This document shows positions 49,775-58,392 of a DNA stretch of 64,000 nt, piece by piece. The translations under genes were made by a program, and so were the position numbers. Below the pieces are notes generated by a model that was given only the letters and a program-made list of their open reading frames with translations, was not told the origin of the DNA and did no database searches. The DNA is from Leifsonia sp. NPDC080035. Lineage in GTDB: Bacteria; Actinomycetota; Actinomycetes; Actinomycetales; Microbacteriaceae. The stretch's first letter is position 1. Each line of letters opens with the position of its first letter. Location: NCBI RefSeq assembly GCF_040050925.1, contig NZ_CP157390.1, positions 1,488,001 through 1,552,000 on the forward strand. Direction: 5' to 3'.

Positions 49775-51489
49775 CGGCCGGCTCTCGTGGCGAGACCGCG
49801 GGGCAGCGCACCCGCCGGCTGATCGCGCGTGCGACGGGCCCCTCGGCCATCACCTGGTGGACGTGGATCGTGACGGCGCCGTTCGCGGTCACGGTGATGT
49901 CCGGGATGCAGTACGTCGCGGGCGGCCCCTGGGCGGTCGCGGCCGTCGCCGCGCTGCAGCACTCCGCGGTCGGTGGTCTCCTGCTGTGCGGAAGCGGGCT
50001 GCTGCGGATCACCGCCGCCCGGGCCCGGCCGTACGTCGTGCTGGCGATCTTCGCCGTCATCGGCGCGGTCCGGCCGTTCCTGTTCCTCGCCTCTGGCGCC
50101 GCCCTCGGCATCCCGGTGCGGGCGGGGGACCTGTTCGGCCGCGTGATGATCAACGTGGTCGTGACCGTCACGATGTTCGCCCTCATCGCCGCCGCCGTGG
50201 ACCTCGTCCGCGACCACCTCGGTGTGTTCCGCCGGCTGCGGTCCGCCCGCGCCGCCTCCGCGCGCGACGCGGACCGGTCCGCCGAGCGCATCCGCTCGCT
50301 GCGCGACTCGGCGGTGGACGACGTGCTCGGCGAGCTCGACGCCGCCACCGAGTCCGCGACGGCGCACGGCATCCAGCCGGCGGAGGCCGCCCGGCTGCTG
50401 CGGGCGCTCGCCGAGGAGGTCGTCCGCCCGGTCAGCCACCGGCTGTACGAGGACGACGACGCCCAGCCGGACACGGCAGCCGGGGACGCGCGCGTGTCCA
50501 ACCGCGACTGGGTGATCTCCGTGCTCGGCGGGATGCGCGCCGCTCCGCCGCTGCTGCTGGCACTGCTCTACGCCGCGCTGGTGACGCCGTTCGCGATCCA
50601 GCAGTACGGCATCCTGGTCAGCCTGCTGCCGCTGTTCTGCGGTTTCGCCGTGATCCTGCTGGCGAACGCCGGCCTGGTGGAGGTGGTCGACACGACGCCA
50701 CGCCGCTGGCGCTCGCCGGTGCTTGTGCTCGGCTACGTCGCGATCGGCGTGCTGCTGTCGCTCACCAGCGAGGTCGTCGTGCGGGCGATGGGACACGACC
50801 CGCGGCTCGTCTGGTTCGAGTCCGCCACCTACGGCGTCATCGCGGTCGGCGTGGCGCTCGTCGCGTCGCTCTCCACCCGGATCCGGCAGGACCAGGGTGA
50901 GTTGGAGGCGGCGCTGCAGGCGAACATCCAGTCGGCGGCGCAGATGCGCGCGGACTACGCGCACGAGCGGACGGCGCTCGCCCGGCTGCTCCACTCGGGC
51001 GTCCAGGCCGAGCTGATCGCCGCTGCGCTCGCGCTCGGCAGCGGCAGGCCGGACGGCCCGGCCGACGCGTCCGCCGATCTGCGCGCCGTCGTGCAGCGGA
51101 TCCGCGGCGAGCTGCTCGCCCCGCGCGCCGAGCCGGACGCGGCCGACCGCGTCGCCGCGCTCGTGGAGAGCTGGCGCTCGGCGATCGCCCTGCGCGCCAC
51201 GATCGGCGACGGCGTCTGGGACCGCCTCCGCGAGCCGGCGCGCGCCTCCGCGGTCGTGGACGCGATCTCCGAGGGGCTCGCGAACGCGGTGCGACACGGC
51301 GACGGCACTCCGGTGAGCCTGGAGGTGCGCCCGGACCGCCCGTCGGGCGTCGAGGTGGTCGTGACCTCCGGCGGTGCGCTCGCGTCCGCACAGCCGGGGA
51401 TCGGGTTGCGTCAGCTCTCCGAGCACGGCGCGGTGACGCTGCACGAGAGCGGCGCGGGACGCGTGGAACTGGCCGTCGCCATCCCCTGA
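49771..51489 (+). CDS. Membrane sensor histidine kinase (atypical H box)
   Basis: A 572-residue protein. The N-terminal part has about four hydrophobic helices (28-130); a second set at about 255-360 gives further helices. The dimerisation helix contains ARLLHSGVQAEL, with His408 the likely phosphoacceptor, followed by Ser rather than the Asp/Glu that NarL-type kinases normally have. The ATPase domain has AISEGLANAVRHGDG (N box) and GIGLRQLSEHG (G box). The H-box change suggests altered kinase or phosphatase balance. It is coupled to the LuxR regulator gene upstream. Confidence 0.88.
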   Translation: MTAGSRGETAGQRTRRLIARATGPSAITWWTWIVTAPFAVTVMSGMQYVAGGPWAVAAVAALQHSAVGGLLLCGSGLLRITAARARPYVVLAIFAVIGAVRPFLFLASGAALGIPVRAGDLFGRVMINVVVTVTMFALIAAAVDLVRDHLGVFRRLRSARAASARDADRSAERIRSLRDSAVDDVLGELDAATESATAHGIQPAEAARLLRALAEEVVRPVSHRLYEDDDAQPDTAAGDARVSNRDWVISVLGGMRAAPPLLLALLYAALVTPFAIQQYGILVSLLPLFCGFAVILLANAGLVEVVDTTPRRWRSPVLVLGYVAIGVLLSLTSEVVVRAMGHDPRLVWFESATYGVIAVGVALVASLSTRIRQDQGELEAALQANIQSAAQMRADYAHERTALARLLHSGVQAELIAAALALGSGRPDGPADASADLRAVVQRIRGELLAPRAEPDAADRVAALVESWRSAIALRATIGDGVWDRLREPARASAVVDAISEGLANAVRHGDGTPVSLEVRPDRPSGVEVVVTSGGALASAQPGIGLRQLSEHGAVTLHESGAGRVELAVAIP

Positions 51490-51561
51490 TCGGGCTGTCG
51501 TACCAGCCGTACCGATCGGACCGCCGGCACGCGGCCCAGCGTAGATTCGCGGTGATCGGCA

Positions 51562-51637
51562 ACCCGCATCCGATCCGGAACGCGGATGGGGTGCTTCTGC
51601 GCGACCCGAACGCGCGGTATGCACCCCTTCCACGGGT
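51562..51637 (+). ncRNA. Candidate structured leader with a three-way junction
   Basis: Nested pairing is visible: ACCCG (51562) closes with CGGGT (51633-51637). Inside are a hairpin CATCCG/CGGATG (51567-51588) and a longer stem GGGTGC/GCACCC (51589-51626) that contains a further seven-pair stem. The element lies 111 bases before the preferred start of a cell-wall peptidase-like gene. A c-di-AMP (ydaO) leader would fit that class of gene, but I do not see its conserved core, so no class is assigned. Confidence 0.5.
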
Positions 51638-51748
51638 CTATTCGTCTGCATTGATAGAACCTCCAGGCGAAATAGGGTAGAAATGGTTGGGTACCTCTGG
51701 CGCCCGTCTCGTGGGCGCCCCCGTCGCCCCGACCCCCAGGATGACAGT

Positions 51749-52894
51749 TTGACCGAGCCCACTGCCCCTCTGCGCTCCCGGCGCAGCTATCGGGCACCCG
51801 TCGTCATGGACGTGGATGAGCGTCAGGGACTGTCGGCGGATCCGGTCAGCGACTTCACCAGCGCCGCCTCCCTCGAGGCCGCTCCCGCGTCCTCCGCGGC
51901 GCCTCTGAGCCGTCGTGCCGCCCTCGAGGCGGAGCGCTCTCGTGGCCGGGGGAAGGCCGAGGTCCGCCAGCGCGAGGTCCGCCAGCGCGTCGTCGTGAAG
52001 CCCGCCCGGCCCGACCGCCGCGCCATCAAGGCGGCACGCGCCGAGGCGGCCAAGGCGCAGTCAGCGCTCGCACATGGTCCGTCCGTCGCCGATCCGGCGC
52101 AGCCCGGCCACCCGCGTCGCGGGATCTACCGCCGCCTGCACGTCGGCGACCGCCGCCGCTGGGGCTTCCACACCGTCGTCCTGCTCGCGCTCACCGCGTT
52201 CTTCGGCACCGCCGCGCTGCCCGCGTACGCGTACACCGGCGAGGGTTCGACCATCGGCAACGCCAAGACCGCGCTCGCGGTGCAGACGCTGACCGGCGGC
52301 AGCAACACGGTCGCGCAGGTCGTCGCCCGCGAAGGCCTCAGTATCGAGGAGAGCCCCGCCGCGCTCGACGCGACCACCAACGACTCCGTCTCACCCACCG
52401 TCCAGGCGCTCGCCGTGCAGCTGATGGGCGCCGTCGCGTCCGGCCGGCTCGTCGGCTCGACGCCCAACCACATCCCCGAGATCGCGAACCTCGCCGAGGG
52501 CAAGGTCGTCCCCGGCTGCGGAGTGGACTACCGGGTTCTGCAGGCGATCTCCGTCGCGCTGGACAACTTCAGCCAGGTCGGCGTCAGCGACATCAACCGT
52601 CGTTGCACCGGCCAGATCGAGGGCGCGGGCACCGAGTCCGCGCACTATGCGGACGGCGGCGGCCACGCGGTCGACTTCTATCTGCTGAACGGCCGTGCGC
52701 TCACCGGCGGCGACGAGATGTCGCTCCAGCTCATCCACATCCTCGACCCGCTGGTCCCGAACGGCACCGGCCTCGGCCAGATCGAGTGCCGCCCCTCGAT
52801 CGGCCTCGACAACTTCAAGCCGTTCAGCGACACCTGCAACCACGTCCACATCGACTTCCTCAAGTCGGATGGCGCCACCCTCCGCTACGGCTGA
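51749..52894 (+). CDS. Secreted M15-like peptidoglycan peptidase candidate
   Basis: A 381-residue protein with a long basic, Arg/Ala-rich N-terminal region (about 130 residues) and a single hydrophobic segment near 138-158 (GFHTVVLLALTAFFGTAALP). The C-terminal domain (from about 250) carries ESAHYADGGGHAVDF and CNHVHIDFL, matching the SXHXXGXAXD and HXH metal motifs of M15 D-Ala-D-Ala carboxypeptidases. I prefer the TTG at 51749 (preceded by AGGA); an in-frame ATG at 51683 adds 22 residues that overlap a strong hairpin and seem noncoding. It probably acts on the cell wall. Confidence 0.75.
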   Translation: MTEPTAPLRSRRSYRAPVVMDVDERQGLSADPVSDFTSAASLEAAPASSAAPLSRRAALEAERSRGRGKAEVRQREVRQRVVVKPARPDRRAIKAARAEAAKAQSALAHGPSVADPAQPGHPRRGIYRRLHVGDRRRWGFHTVVLLALTAFFGTAALPAYAYTGEGSTIGNAKTALAVQTLTGGSNTVAQVVAREGLSIEESPAALDATTNDSVSPTVQALAVQLMGAVASGRLVGSTPNHIPEIANLAEGKVVPGCGVDYRVLQAISVALDNFSQVGVSDINRRCTGQIEGAGTESAHYADGGGHAVDFYLLNGRALTGGDEMSLQLIHILDPLVPNGTGLGQIECRPSIGLDNFKPFSDTCNHVHIDFLKSDGATLRYG

Positions 52895-52954
52895 GCCGCC
52901 CGCGTAGAGCGCACCGAGGCCGCGCCGCAGTAGCGACGCGACCCCGGATCCGCA

Positions 52955-54130
52955 TCAGTCGCCCTTGACGTTGACGATCTGACGCAGGGTGTGCCGGATC
53001 TCGACCAGGTCCGCCGCGTCGGCCATCACCCGATCGATCGGCTTGTACGCCTGCGGAATCTCGTCCAGGAACGCCTCGGTGTCCCGGAACTCGATGCCGG
53101 CCATCGCCTCGCGCAGCTGCTCGATGGTGAACGTCCTCCTGGCCGCCGAGCGCGAGTACTGACGCCCGGCACCGTGCGGCGAGGACTCCAGGGCGAGCGG
53201 GTTGCCGAGCCCGGCGACGACGTACGATGCCGTGCCCATCGAGCCCGGGATCAGACCGAGCTGCCCGGCGCGCGCAGAGATCGCACCCTTGCGGGACACC
53301 CACACGTCCTTGCCGAAGTGATGCTCGCGCTCCGTGAAGTTGTGGTGGCAGTTGATCCGCTCCCGCTCCTCCACCGGACGCCCCAGATGCTCGGACGTCT
53401 GGCGGACGACGCGGTCCATCATCTCCTCGCGGTTCAGCAGCGCGAAGTGCTGTGCCCAACGCAGCTCCGCGATGTACGCGTCGAACTCGGCCGTGCCCTC
53501 CACCAGGTAGGCGAGGTCCTTGTCCGGCAGGTCGATCCACCACTTCGTCATCAGCGAGCGCGCGACCTGGATGTGGTGTCCGGCGATCCGGTTGCCGACG
53601 CCGCGTGACCCGCTGTGCAGGAACAGCCACAGGTTGTCGTCCTCGTCCAGGCTCACCTCGATGAAGTGGTTGCCGGAACCGAGCGAGCCGAGCTGGCGCT
53701 GCCAGTCCTTCACGTGGCTCGCGGGGTCGAATCCGGCTGCCGCGGCCATCGCGGTCAGCTCGTCCACGCGCGGCTCGGCCGTCGCGACGACGCGATTGTT
53801 CTTGCCGCCCGCAGAGAGCGGGATCGCCCGCTCGATGGAGCGGCGCAGGTCCGACAGCGGCGCGCGTGCCGCCGCGATGTCCGCGCGGGTCAACTGCGTG
53901 CGCACGGCGATCATGCCGCAGCCGATGTCGACCCCCACGGCAGCCGGCATGACCGCGCCGAGGGTGGGGATGACCGATCCGACCGTCGCGCCGAGGCCGA
54001 GATGCGCGTCCGGCATCAGGGCGACGTGCGGGTGGATGAACGGCATCCGCGAGGTGGCGACCGCCTGGTCCCTAGTGCTGTCCTCCAGCAGGGAGGCCCA
54101 GTTGAGCAGGCGGTTCGAGATTCTCTCCAT
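52955..54130 (-). CDS. rtcB: RNA-splicing ligase RtcB
   Basis: A 391-residue manganese- and GTP-dependent RNA ligase that joins 3'-phosphate or 2',3'-cyclic phosphate to 5'-OH ends. The signature residues are HVALMPDAHLGLGATVGSVI, AAVGVDIGCGMIAVRT, the GSGNHFIEV loop, the HSGSRGVGNRIAG region and the guanylylated His in PHGAGRQYSR. No archease, RtcA or ribosome-rescue gene is adjacent. AAAGGA precedes the ATG. A hairpin and a 23-codon ORF lie upstream. Confidence 0.95.
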   Translation of the reverse strand: MERISNRLLNWASLLEDSTRDQAVATSRMPFIHPHVALMPDAHLGLGATVGSVIPTLGAVMPAAVGVDIGCGMIAVRTQLTRADIAAARAPLSDLRRSIERAIPLSAGGKNNRVVATAEPRVDELTAMAAAAGFDPASHVKDWQRQLGSLGSGNHFIEVSLDEDDNLWLFLHSGSRGVGNRIAGHHIQVARSLMTKWWIDLPDKDLAYLVEGTAEFDAYIAELRWAQHFALLNREEMMDRVVRQTSEHLGRPVEERERINCHHNFTEREHHFGKDVWVSRKGAISARAGQLGLIPGSMGTASYVVAGLGNPLALESSPHGAGRQYSRSAARRTFTIEQLREAMAGIEFRDTEAFLDEIPQAYKPIDRVMADAADLVEIRHTLRQIVNVKGD

Positions 54131-54200
54131 TGTCCTTTCGTCTCTTCTCGATGGTCCGGGACGGTCCGCGAACCCCGAGAGGACGGGAGGACGAGAGGAC

Positions 54201-54224
54201 AGCCCCGGGTGAACGGCCGGGGCT
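54201..54224 (-). promoter_or_regulatory. Leader hairpin upstream of rtcB
   Basis: AGCCCCGG pairs with CCGGGGCT across an eight-base loop, 70 bases before the rtcB start and directly after a possible 23-codon leader ORF. This could be an attenuator or an RNA stability element; it lacks a run of T in either direction. Confidence 0.45.
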
Positions 54225-54247
54225 GAGCGGCATCCGTGGATGCGGTG

Positions 54248-54319
54248 CTACAGACCCCGCGAGCGCTCGCCGCGGCGGAGGGCGCGCTGATAGCGCTTCA
54301 GGTTCGCGAGGTCTCGCAT
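54248..54319 (-). CDS. Possible 23-residue leader ORF upstream of rtcB
   Basis: ATG at 54319, stop TAG at 54248-54250, encoding MRDLANLKRYQRALRRGERS plus RGL. A GGAAGGG ribosome site lies seven bases upstream. It is Arg/Lys-rich and of good initiation context, but so short that chance is possible. Its placement before a hairpin and rtcB suggests a leader peptide. Confidence 0.4.
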   Translation of the reverse strand: MRDLANLKRYQRALRRGERSRGL

Positions 54320-54420
54320 CCTGATCCCTTCCGTCGTGAGCACTGCTCGGGGCCGTCTGCGCCGGTCGGCGCAGGATTCCAGACTCTACACGGCACGCAC
54401 GGCCGGCGTCCAGGGTGGAT

Positions 54421-54876
54421 TCAGGGCAGCGGGACCGATGGACTCGAACCGAGGCGCTTCATCACGAGGGTGGAGGAGACCCGCTGGATGCCCGGAAGGC
54501 TTCCGAGCGCGCCGTCGAAGAGCTCCTGGTACGCCGCGAGGTCCGGCGTGAGCACGCGCAGCATGTAGTCGGGGTCGCCGAACAGCCGCTCCGCCTGGAC
54601 GACGTTCGGGATCGCGACCACCGCCTCCTCGAATGCGCCGACGGTGTCGGGATCGGTCCGGCTGATCGTCACGAAGACGATCGCCTCGAAGGTCAGGCCG
54701 ACGGCGGCGGGGGAGACCACCGCGCGGTAGTGCTCGATGACACCCGACTGCTCCAGCTCGCGCACGCGGCGGTGGCACGCGGAGAGGCTCAGGCCGACGC
54801 GCGAGGCGAGTTCGGTGACGCTGATCCGGCCGTCCTCCTGAAGCGCGGAGAGAATCTTGCGGTCGAGGCTGTCCAT
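54421..54876 (-). CDS. Lrp/AsnC family transcriptional regulator
   Basis: A 151-residue Lrp protein beginning MDSLDRKILSALQEDGRISV. The HTH is TELASRVGLSLSACHRRVREL; the RAM domain includes FGDPDYMLRVLTPDLAAYQELFD. The divergent gene, 83 bases away, encodes a LysE exporter, the classic target of such Lrp regulators (LysG-like logic), so it probably induces amino acid export when the amino acid is abundant. Confidence 0.92.
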   Translation of the reverse strand: MDSLDRKILSALQEDGRISVTELASRVGLSLSACHRRVRELEQSGVIEHYRAVVSPAAVGLTFEAIVFVTISRTDPDTVGAFEEAVVAIPNVVQAERLFGDPDYMLRVLTPDLAAYQELFDGALGSLPGIQRVSSTLVMKRLGSSPSVPLP

Positions 54877-54959
54877 GCGGAAGATTCTCCTACACAACCG
54901 CGCGCCGGCCCACATTTATCGAAGCACTTTGCGCGGATCTTCGCGTACCTTCGTCCACC

Positions 54960-55580
54960 ATGGACCCCTCGCTCGTCGCCCAGTTCTGGACGCTCGCCGT
55001 GCTGCTCGCGCTGACGCCGGGCGCCGACTGGGCGTATGTGATCACCGCGGGCCTGCGCGCCCGGTCGTTCGCGCCGACGCTCCTCGGGATGCTGTCCGCC
55101 TACGCCGTGCTCGTCGCCGCGGTCGCGGTGGGCGTCGGGGCGCTGGTCACGCGCTACCCGCTGGTGCTCACCGTCCTGACGCTCGGCGGCGCCGCGTACC
55201 TCATCTGGCTCGGGATGAACGCGCTCGTGCGCCGGGCGGAGCCGGTCGGCCCGCACGGCGAGCCGATCGCCGGGAGCGCGACGGCGCAATTCCTCCGCGG
55301 CGCGGGCGTCAGCGGCTTCAACCCGAAGGGCCTGCTGCTCCTGCTGGCGTTGCTGCCGCAGTTCACGAGCCCGGTGGGGATGCCCGCCGCCGCGCAGATG
55401 CTCGTGCTCGGCGCCCTGCACCTCGTCGACTGCGCGGTGATCTACTCGCTCGTCGCGGTGCTCGCGCGGCGCATCCTGCGCACCCGGCCGCGCGCCCTCG
55501 CCGTCGTCGCGAAGGTGTCCGGTGCGGCCATGGTGCTCATCGGCACCGCCCTGCTGGTCGAGCGGTTCCTCCAGGGCTGA
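54960..55580 (+). CDS. LysE/RhtB family amino-acid exporter
   Basis: A 206-residue, six-helix membrane exporter. The family start LLALTPGADWAYVITAGLRA and the mid-protein GFNPKGLLLLLALLPQF are intact. The divergent Lrp regulator suggests regulation by an exported amino acid. It ends 18 bases before the convergent Nudix gene. Confidence 0.92.
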   Translation: MDPSLVAQFWTLAVLLALTPGADWAYVITAGLRARSFAPTLLGMLSAYAVLVAAVAVGVGALVTRYPLVLTVLTLGGAAYLIWLGMNALVRRAEPVGPHGEPIAGSATAQFLRGAGVSGFNPKGLLLLLALLPQFTSPVGMPAAAQMLVLGALHLVDCAVIYSLVAVLARRILRTRPRALAVVAKVSGAAMVLIGTALLVERFLQG

Positions 55581-55597
55581 AGGGCTGAAGGCCCCCG

Positions 55598-56257
55598 TCA
55601 GCGCGTGAACAGCGTGAGCGCCCCCCACTGCACAAGGATCACCGTCTTGCCGTCGGCGATCCGGCCGTCGGCGATCATCCCGAGCGCCTCGTCGTAGCCG
55701 ATCGTGACCGCCTCGATCTCCTCGCCCTCGTCTGCGACGCCGCCCCCGCCGACGATGTCCGCCGGCCGGTACGGCGCCGCGTAGAAATGCACACGCTCCG
55801 TCACGGAGCCCGGGCTCATGTAGAGGTCGAACAGGTGCTCGAGCTCGCCGATCCGCACGCCGAGCTCCTCCGCGGCCTCCCGCCGGATCGCCTCCTCGGG
55901 CGCGTCGCCGTCCAGGAGGCCGGCGGCGGTCTCGACGAGCATCCCGTCGGGGTGGCCGTTGACGTAGGCGGGGAAGCGGAACTGCCGGGTCAACAGCAGC
56001 GTCCGCGCCTCCGGGTCGTAGAGCAGCACGGTCGCGCCGTTGCCGCGGTCGTAGGTCTCCCGCGACTGCGTCGTCCACGCGCCGTCGCGCCCGCGGTAGT
56101 CGAAGGTCGTTCGGCGCAGCACGTGCCAGCCGTCGGAGACGACCTCCACATCCGTGACGCGGACGTCCGCGTTACCGGAGAGGTCGCGCCCGGTCCGATG
56201 GAGGCCGGTGCGCCCCCTGCCGTCGGGATGGTCGTGGCCGGGACGCTCGTCGCTCAT
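55598..56257 (-). CDS. Nudix hydrolase, GDP-mannose/ADP-ribose pyrophosphatase type
   Basis: A 219-residue Nudix protein of the NudK/ADP-ribose class. The Nudix box runs AGLLDGDAPEEAIRREAAEE followed by LGVR, with the family's upstream domain-swapped strand LLLTRQFRFPAYVNG. SPGSVTERVHFYAA is the usual downstream motif. NudK enzymes hydrolyse GDP-mannose; given the mannoside locus 7-14 kb away this is attractive but not shown. Confidence 0.88.
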   Translation of the reverse strand: MSDERPGHDHPDGRGRTGLHRTGRDLSGNADVRVTDVEVVSDGWHVLRRTTFDYRGRDGAWTTQSRETYDRGNGATVLLYDPEARTLLLTRQFRFPAYVNGHPDGMLVETAAGLLDGDAPEEAIRREAAEELGVRIGELEHLFDLYMSPGSVTERVHFYAAPYRPADIVGGGGVADEGEEIEAVTIGYDEALGMIADGRIADGKTVILVQWGALTLFTR

Positions 56258-56280
56258 GGCGCGAGCCTATCCGGCGAAGC

Positions 56281-56613
56281 TCACGGCCGGATGTACGAGC
56301 CGATCACCTCACGGACCTCCACGCCGGCGCCCTGCCAGGTGGCCGGGTTGCGCCGCGCGATGGCGAGCGCCGCATCCAGGTCGTCCGCCTCGACGATGCC
56401 GATACCGGCGATGAGCTCCTTCGTCTCGGTGAAGGGGCCGTCGGTCACGCCGTCCTGGCGGACGGCCTTCGCCGCGCTCTTCGCCGCGAGCGCGAACGCG
56501 CCCGTGAGCGCGCCCTCGCGGATGAGGTCCTCGGAGTGGCGGTCGTGCTCGGCGAGCTCCTCCGGCGTGCCTTCGTGGCCGTCTGCGTAGATGATGATCG
56601 CGAACTGAGGCAT
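56281..56613 (-). CDS. YCII-related (DGPF) domain protein
   Basis: A 110-residue single-domain protein starting MPQFAIIIYADGHEGTPEEL. The signature DGPFTETKELIAGIGIVEAD is the DGPF/YCII motif (catalytic His/Asp-type pair), and the C-terminus ends GVEVREVIGSYIRP. These small dimeric proteins often accompany extracytoplasmic sigma factors, but none is next to this one. A GAGAGGAAC ribosome site precedes the ATG. Confidence 0.9.
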   Translation of the reverse strand: MPQFAIIIYADGHEGTPEELAEHDRHSEDLIREGALTGAFALAAKSAAKAVRQDGVTDGPFTETKELIAGIGIVEADDLDAALAIARRNPATWQGAGVEVREVIGSYIRP

Positions 56614-56682
56614 GGTCGTTCCTCTCGTTGGTCGTTCGTTCCGTCACCCCTGCGTCGAACGGCCACGCCGGTTTTCGACACG

Positions 56683-57663
56683 TCAGCGGTAGCGGCGGCG
56701 GATCGCACGGGCGGCGAGGATGTCGGCGGCGTCGGCGTCGACCGCCTTCACGATCGCCGCGTCCGACTTCAGCGGCAGGGCGAGCCGACGTTCGGCCACC
56801 ACGCCGTGCACCAGCTCCCGTGCGCGCTCGATCTCACTGTCCAGTTCTGCGCCGAGCAGCAGGACGACGTTGGCGATCCAGATCCACAGCAGGAAGACGA
56901 TGATGCCGGCGAGCGCGCCGTAGGTCTTGTTGTAGCTGCCGAAGTTCGCCACGTAGAAGGCGAACAGGGCGGAGGCGATGCCGAGCAGGATGATCGCCAC
57001 GAACGATCCCGGCGTGAGCCAGCGGAACTTCGGCTGCTTGACGTTCGGCGTCGCCGTGTACAGCAGAGCCACGAGAAGCACGAGCGCGAAGATCACGACC
57101 GGCCAGCGCAGGATGGACCACGCCACCTGCGCCGCCTCGCCCAGGCCGATGAGCCGGCCGATCGCCTCGGCGATCGGCCCGGAGACGACGAGCAGGATCG
57201 CCACCACGGCGATGAGGACGAGCGCGGCCAGGGTGACGCCGAGCTGCACCGGTCGCAGCGCGAACGCGGACCGGCCCTCCTTCACCCCGTACACCCGGTT
57301 CAGCGCGCGGCCGAAGCCGCCGACGTACCCGGACGCGGACCAGATCGCACCGACCGCGCCGATCACCAGCGCCCAGCCCGTCGCAGGGGAGGAGGCCAGG
57401 TTCTCGATCGGGCCCTTGACCACCGCGAGCATCCCCGGCGCGAGTTCGTCGACCATCCCGAACAGCGCATCGATGCCCTGCTGGCTCTGGCCGACCAGGC
57501 CCAGGATGCTGACCAGGGCGATCATCGCGGGGAACAGCGCGAGCACACCGAAATAGGTGAGTCCGGCCGCGAGGTCGGTGCAGGCGTCCTGACCGAAGCT
57601 GCGCATCGTGCGCTTCAGGATGTAGCCCCAGGGCAGGCGGTACCAGGGAACCTCAGCGGCCAC
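56683..57663 (-). CDS. YihY/BrkB family inner-membrane protein
   Basis: A 326-residue protein with six helices. The first motif is DLAAGLTYFGVLALFPAMIA, and IWSASGYVGGFGRALNRVYG lies in the middle, both typical of BrkB/YihY. Biochemical function is unknown; this family was once misannotated as ribonuclease BN. Its start overlaps the DUF3618 stop by 11 bases. It is last in a three-gene membrane operon. Confidence 0.92.
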   Translation of the reverse strand: MAAEVPWYRLPWGYILKRTMRSFGQDACTDLAAGLTYFGVLALFPAMIALVSILGLVGQSQQGIDALFGMVDELAPGMLAVVKGPIENLASSPATGWALVIGAVGAIWSASGYVGGFGRALNRVYGVKEGRSAFALRPVQLGVTLAALVLIAVVAILLVVSGPIAEAIGRLIGLGEAAQVAWSILRWPVVIFALVLLVALLYTATPNVKQPKFRWLTPGSFVAIILLGIASALFAFYVANFGSYNKTYGALAGIIVFLLWIWIANVVLLLGAELDSEIERARELVHGVVAERRLALPLKSDAAIVKAVDADAADILAARAIRRRYR

Positions 57664-57856
57664 GCGAGATCCCCCGCCACACGATCGCGGCGGCGCCGCC
57701 GGCGATCGCCAGGAAGATGCCGGCGAACACCACGGGATGCGACCGGATCTGCACGCGCGGGTTGAAGGTGGCGAAGAGGTCGTCGAGCGTCGATGCCAGC
57801 TCGGCGCGGGTGTCCTCGAGTTCGAGCTTGAGGGTGTTCATCCCCTTGGCGGTCAC
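57653..57856 (-). CDS. DUF3618 domain protein
   Basis: A 67-residue protein: helix with LKLELEDTRAELASTLDDLF, then a short linker and a C-terminal transmembrane helix FAGIFLAIAGGAAAIVW. This matches DUF3618. The GTG at 57856 overlaps the upstream stop (GTGA), so it is translationally coupled to the holin-X-like gene; an internal ATG five codons in is an alternative start. Confidence 0.88.
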   Translation of the reverse strand: MTAKGMNTLKLELEDTRAELASTLDDLFATFNPRVQIRSHPVVFAGIFLAIAGGAAAIVWRGISRGR

Positions 57857-58284
57857 TGCTGCTCCCCTTTCAGCGCGCGGGCGTCGGCCTTCAGCTCGGA
57901 TCCGAGGTCGTCGGGAACGGGAGGCATCCCGCGTTTCAGGCTGGCGCGTCCGATCAGGGCGGCGATCACGGCGATCACGATCAGGATGCCGGCCACGATC
58001 AGCGCCGCCAGCCAGCCGGGCACGATGAGGGCGAACGCGAAGACGGCGGCGGTGATCAGCACGCCGAACGCGAAGAACAGGAAGACGAGCGCACCGACGA
58101 GGAGGCCGGCGCCGATCCCGGCGGCCTTCGCCTTGGCGGCCATCTCGGCCTTGAACAGGGCGATCTCGCCCGCGAGCAGTCGCTTGATCTGTGCGATCGC
58201 GTCGCGGGTCAGCTCGGGCAGCGGGCGCAACCCCCGGGTGGTCCGGCGGCGCTCGCGGGGGAGCGGAGGCTTTTCGTCGGTCAT
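57853..58284 (-). CDS. Phage holin family (Holin-X/DUF1469-like) membrane protein
   Basis: A 143-residue protein: basic N-terminus, an amphipathic region LTRDAIAQIKRLLAGEIALFK, two membrane helices (about 54-80 and 85-110) and an acidic tail. The EIALFKAEMAAKAKAAG pattern is typical of actinobacterial Holin-X proteins, which despite the name are chromosomal membrane proteins. It heads the holin-X/DUF3618/BrkB operon and is divergent from the stress protein gene. Confidence 0.85.
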   Translation of the reverse strand: MTDEKPPLPRERRRTTRGLRPLPELTRDAIAQIKRLLAGEIALFKAEMAAKAKAAGIGAGLLVGALVFLFFAFGVLITAAVFAFALIVPGWLAALIVAGILIVIAVIAALIGRASLKRGMPPVPDDLGSELKADARALKGEQQ

Positions 58285-58392
58285 GTCCGGCTGTCTCCCT
58301 TCTCTCGCCCGACCGTACCCCCAGCCCAGCGGACCCGCCAAGGGGCCGATCCGTATGGCGACCGTGGGCGGGCGATGGTGCACACTAGGGGC

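Noticed and set aside
51699..51719. GGCGCCC...GGGCGCC hairpin considered as a terminator
   Set aside because: It lies just before the preferred start of the peptidase-like gene with no gene ending there; it more likely belongs to the leader.
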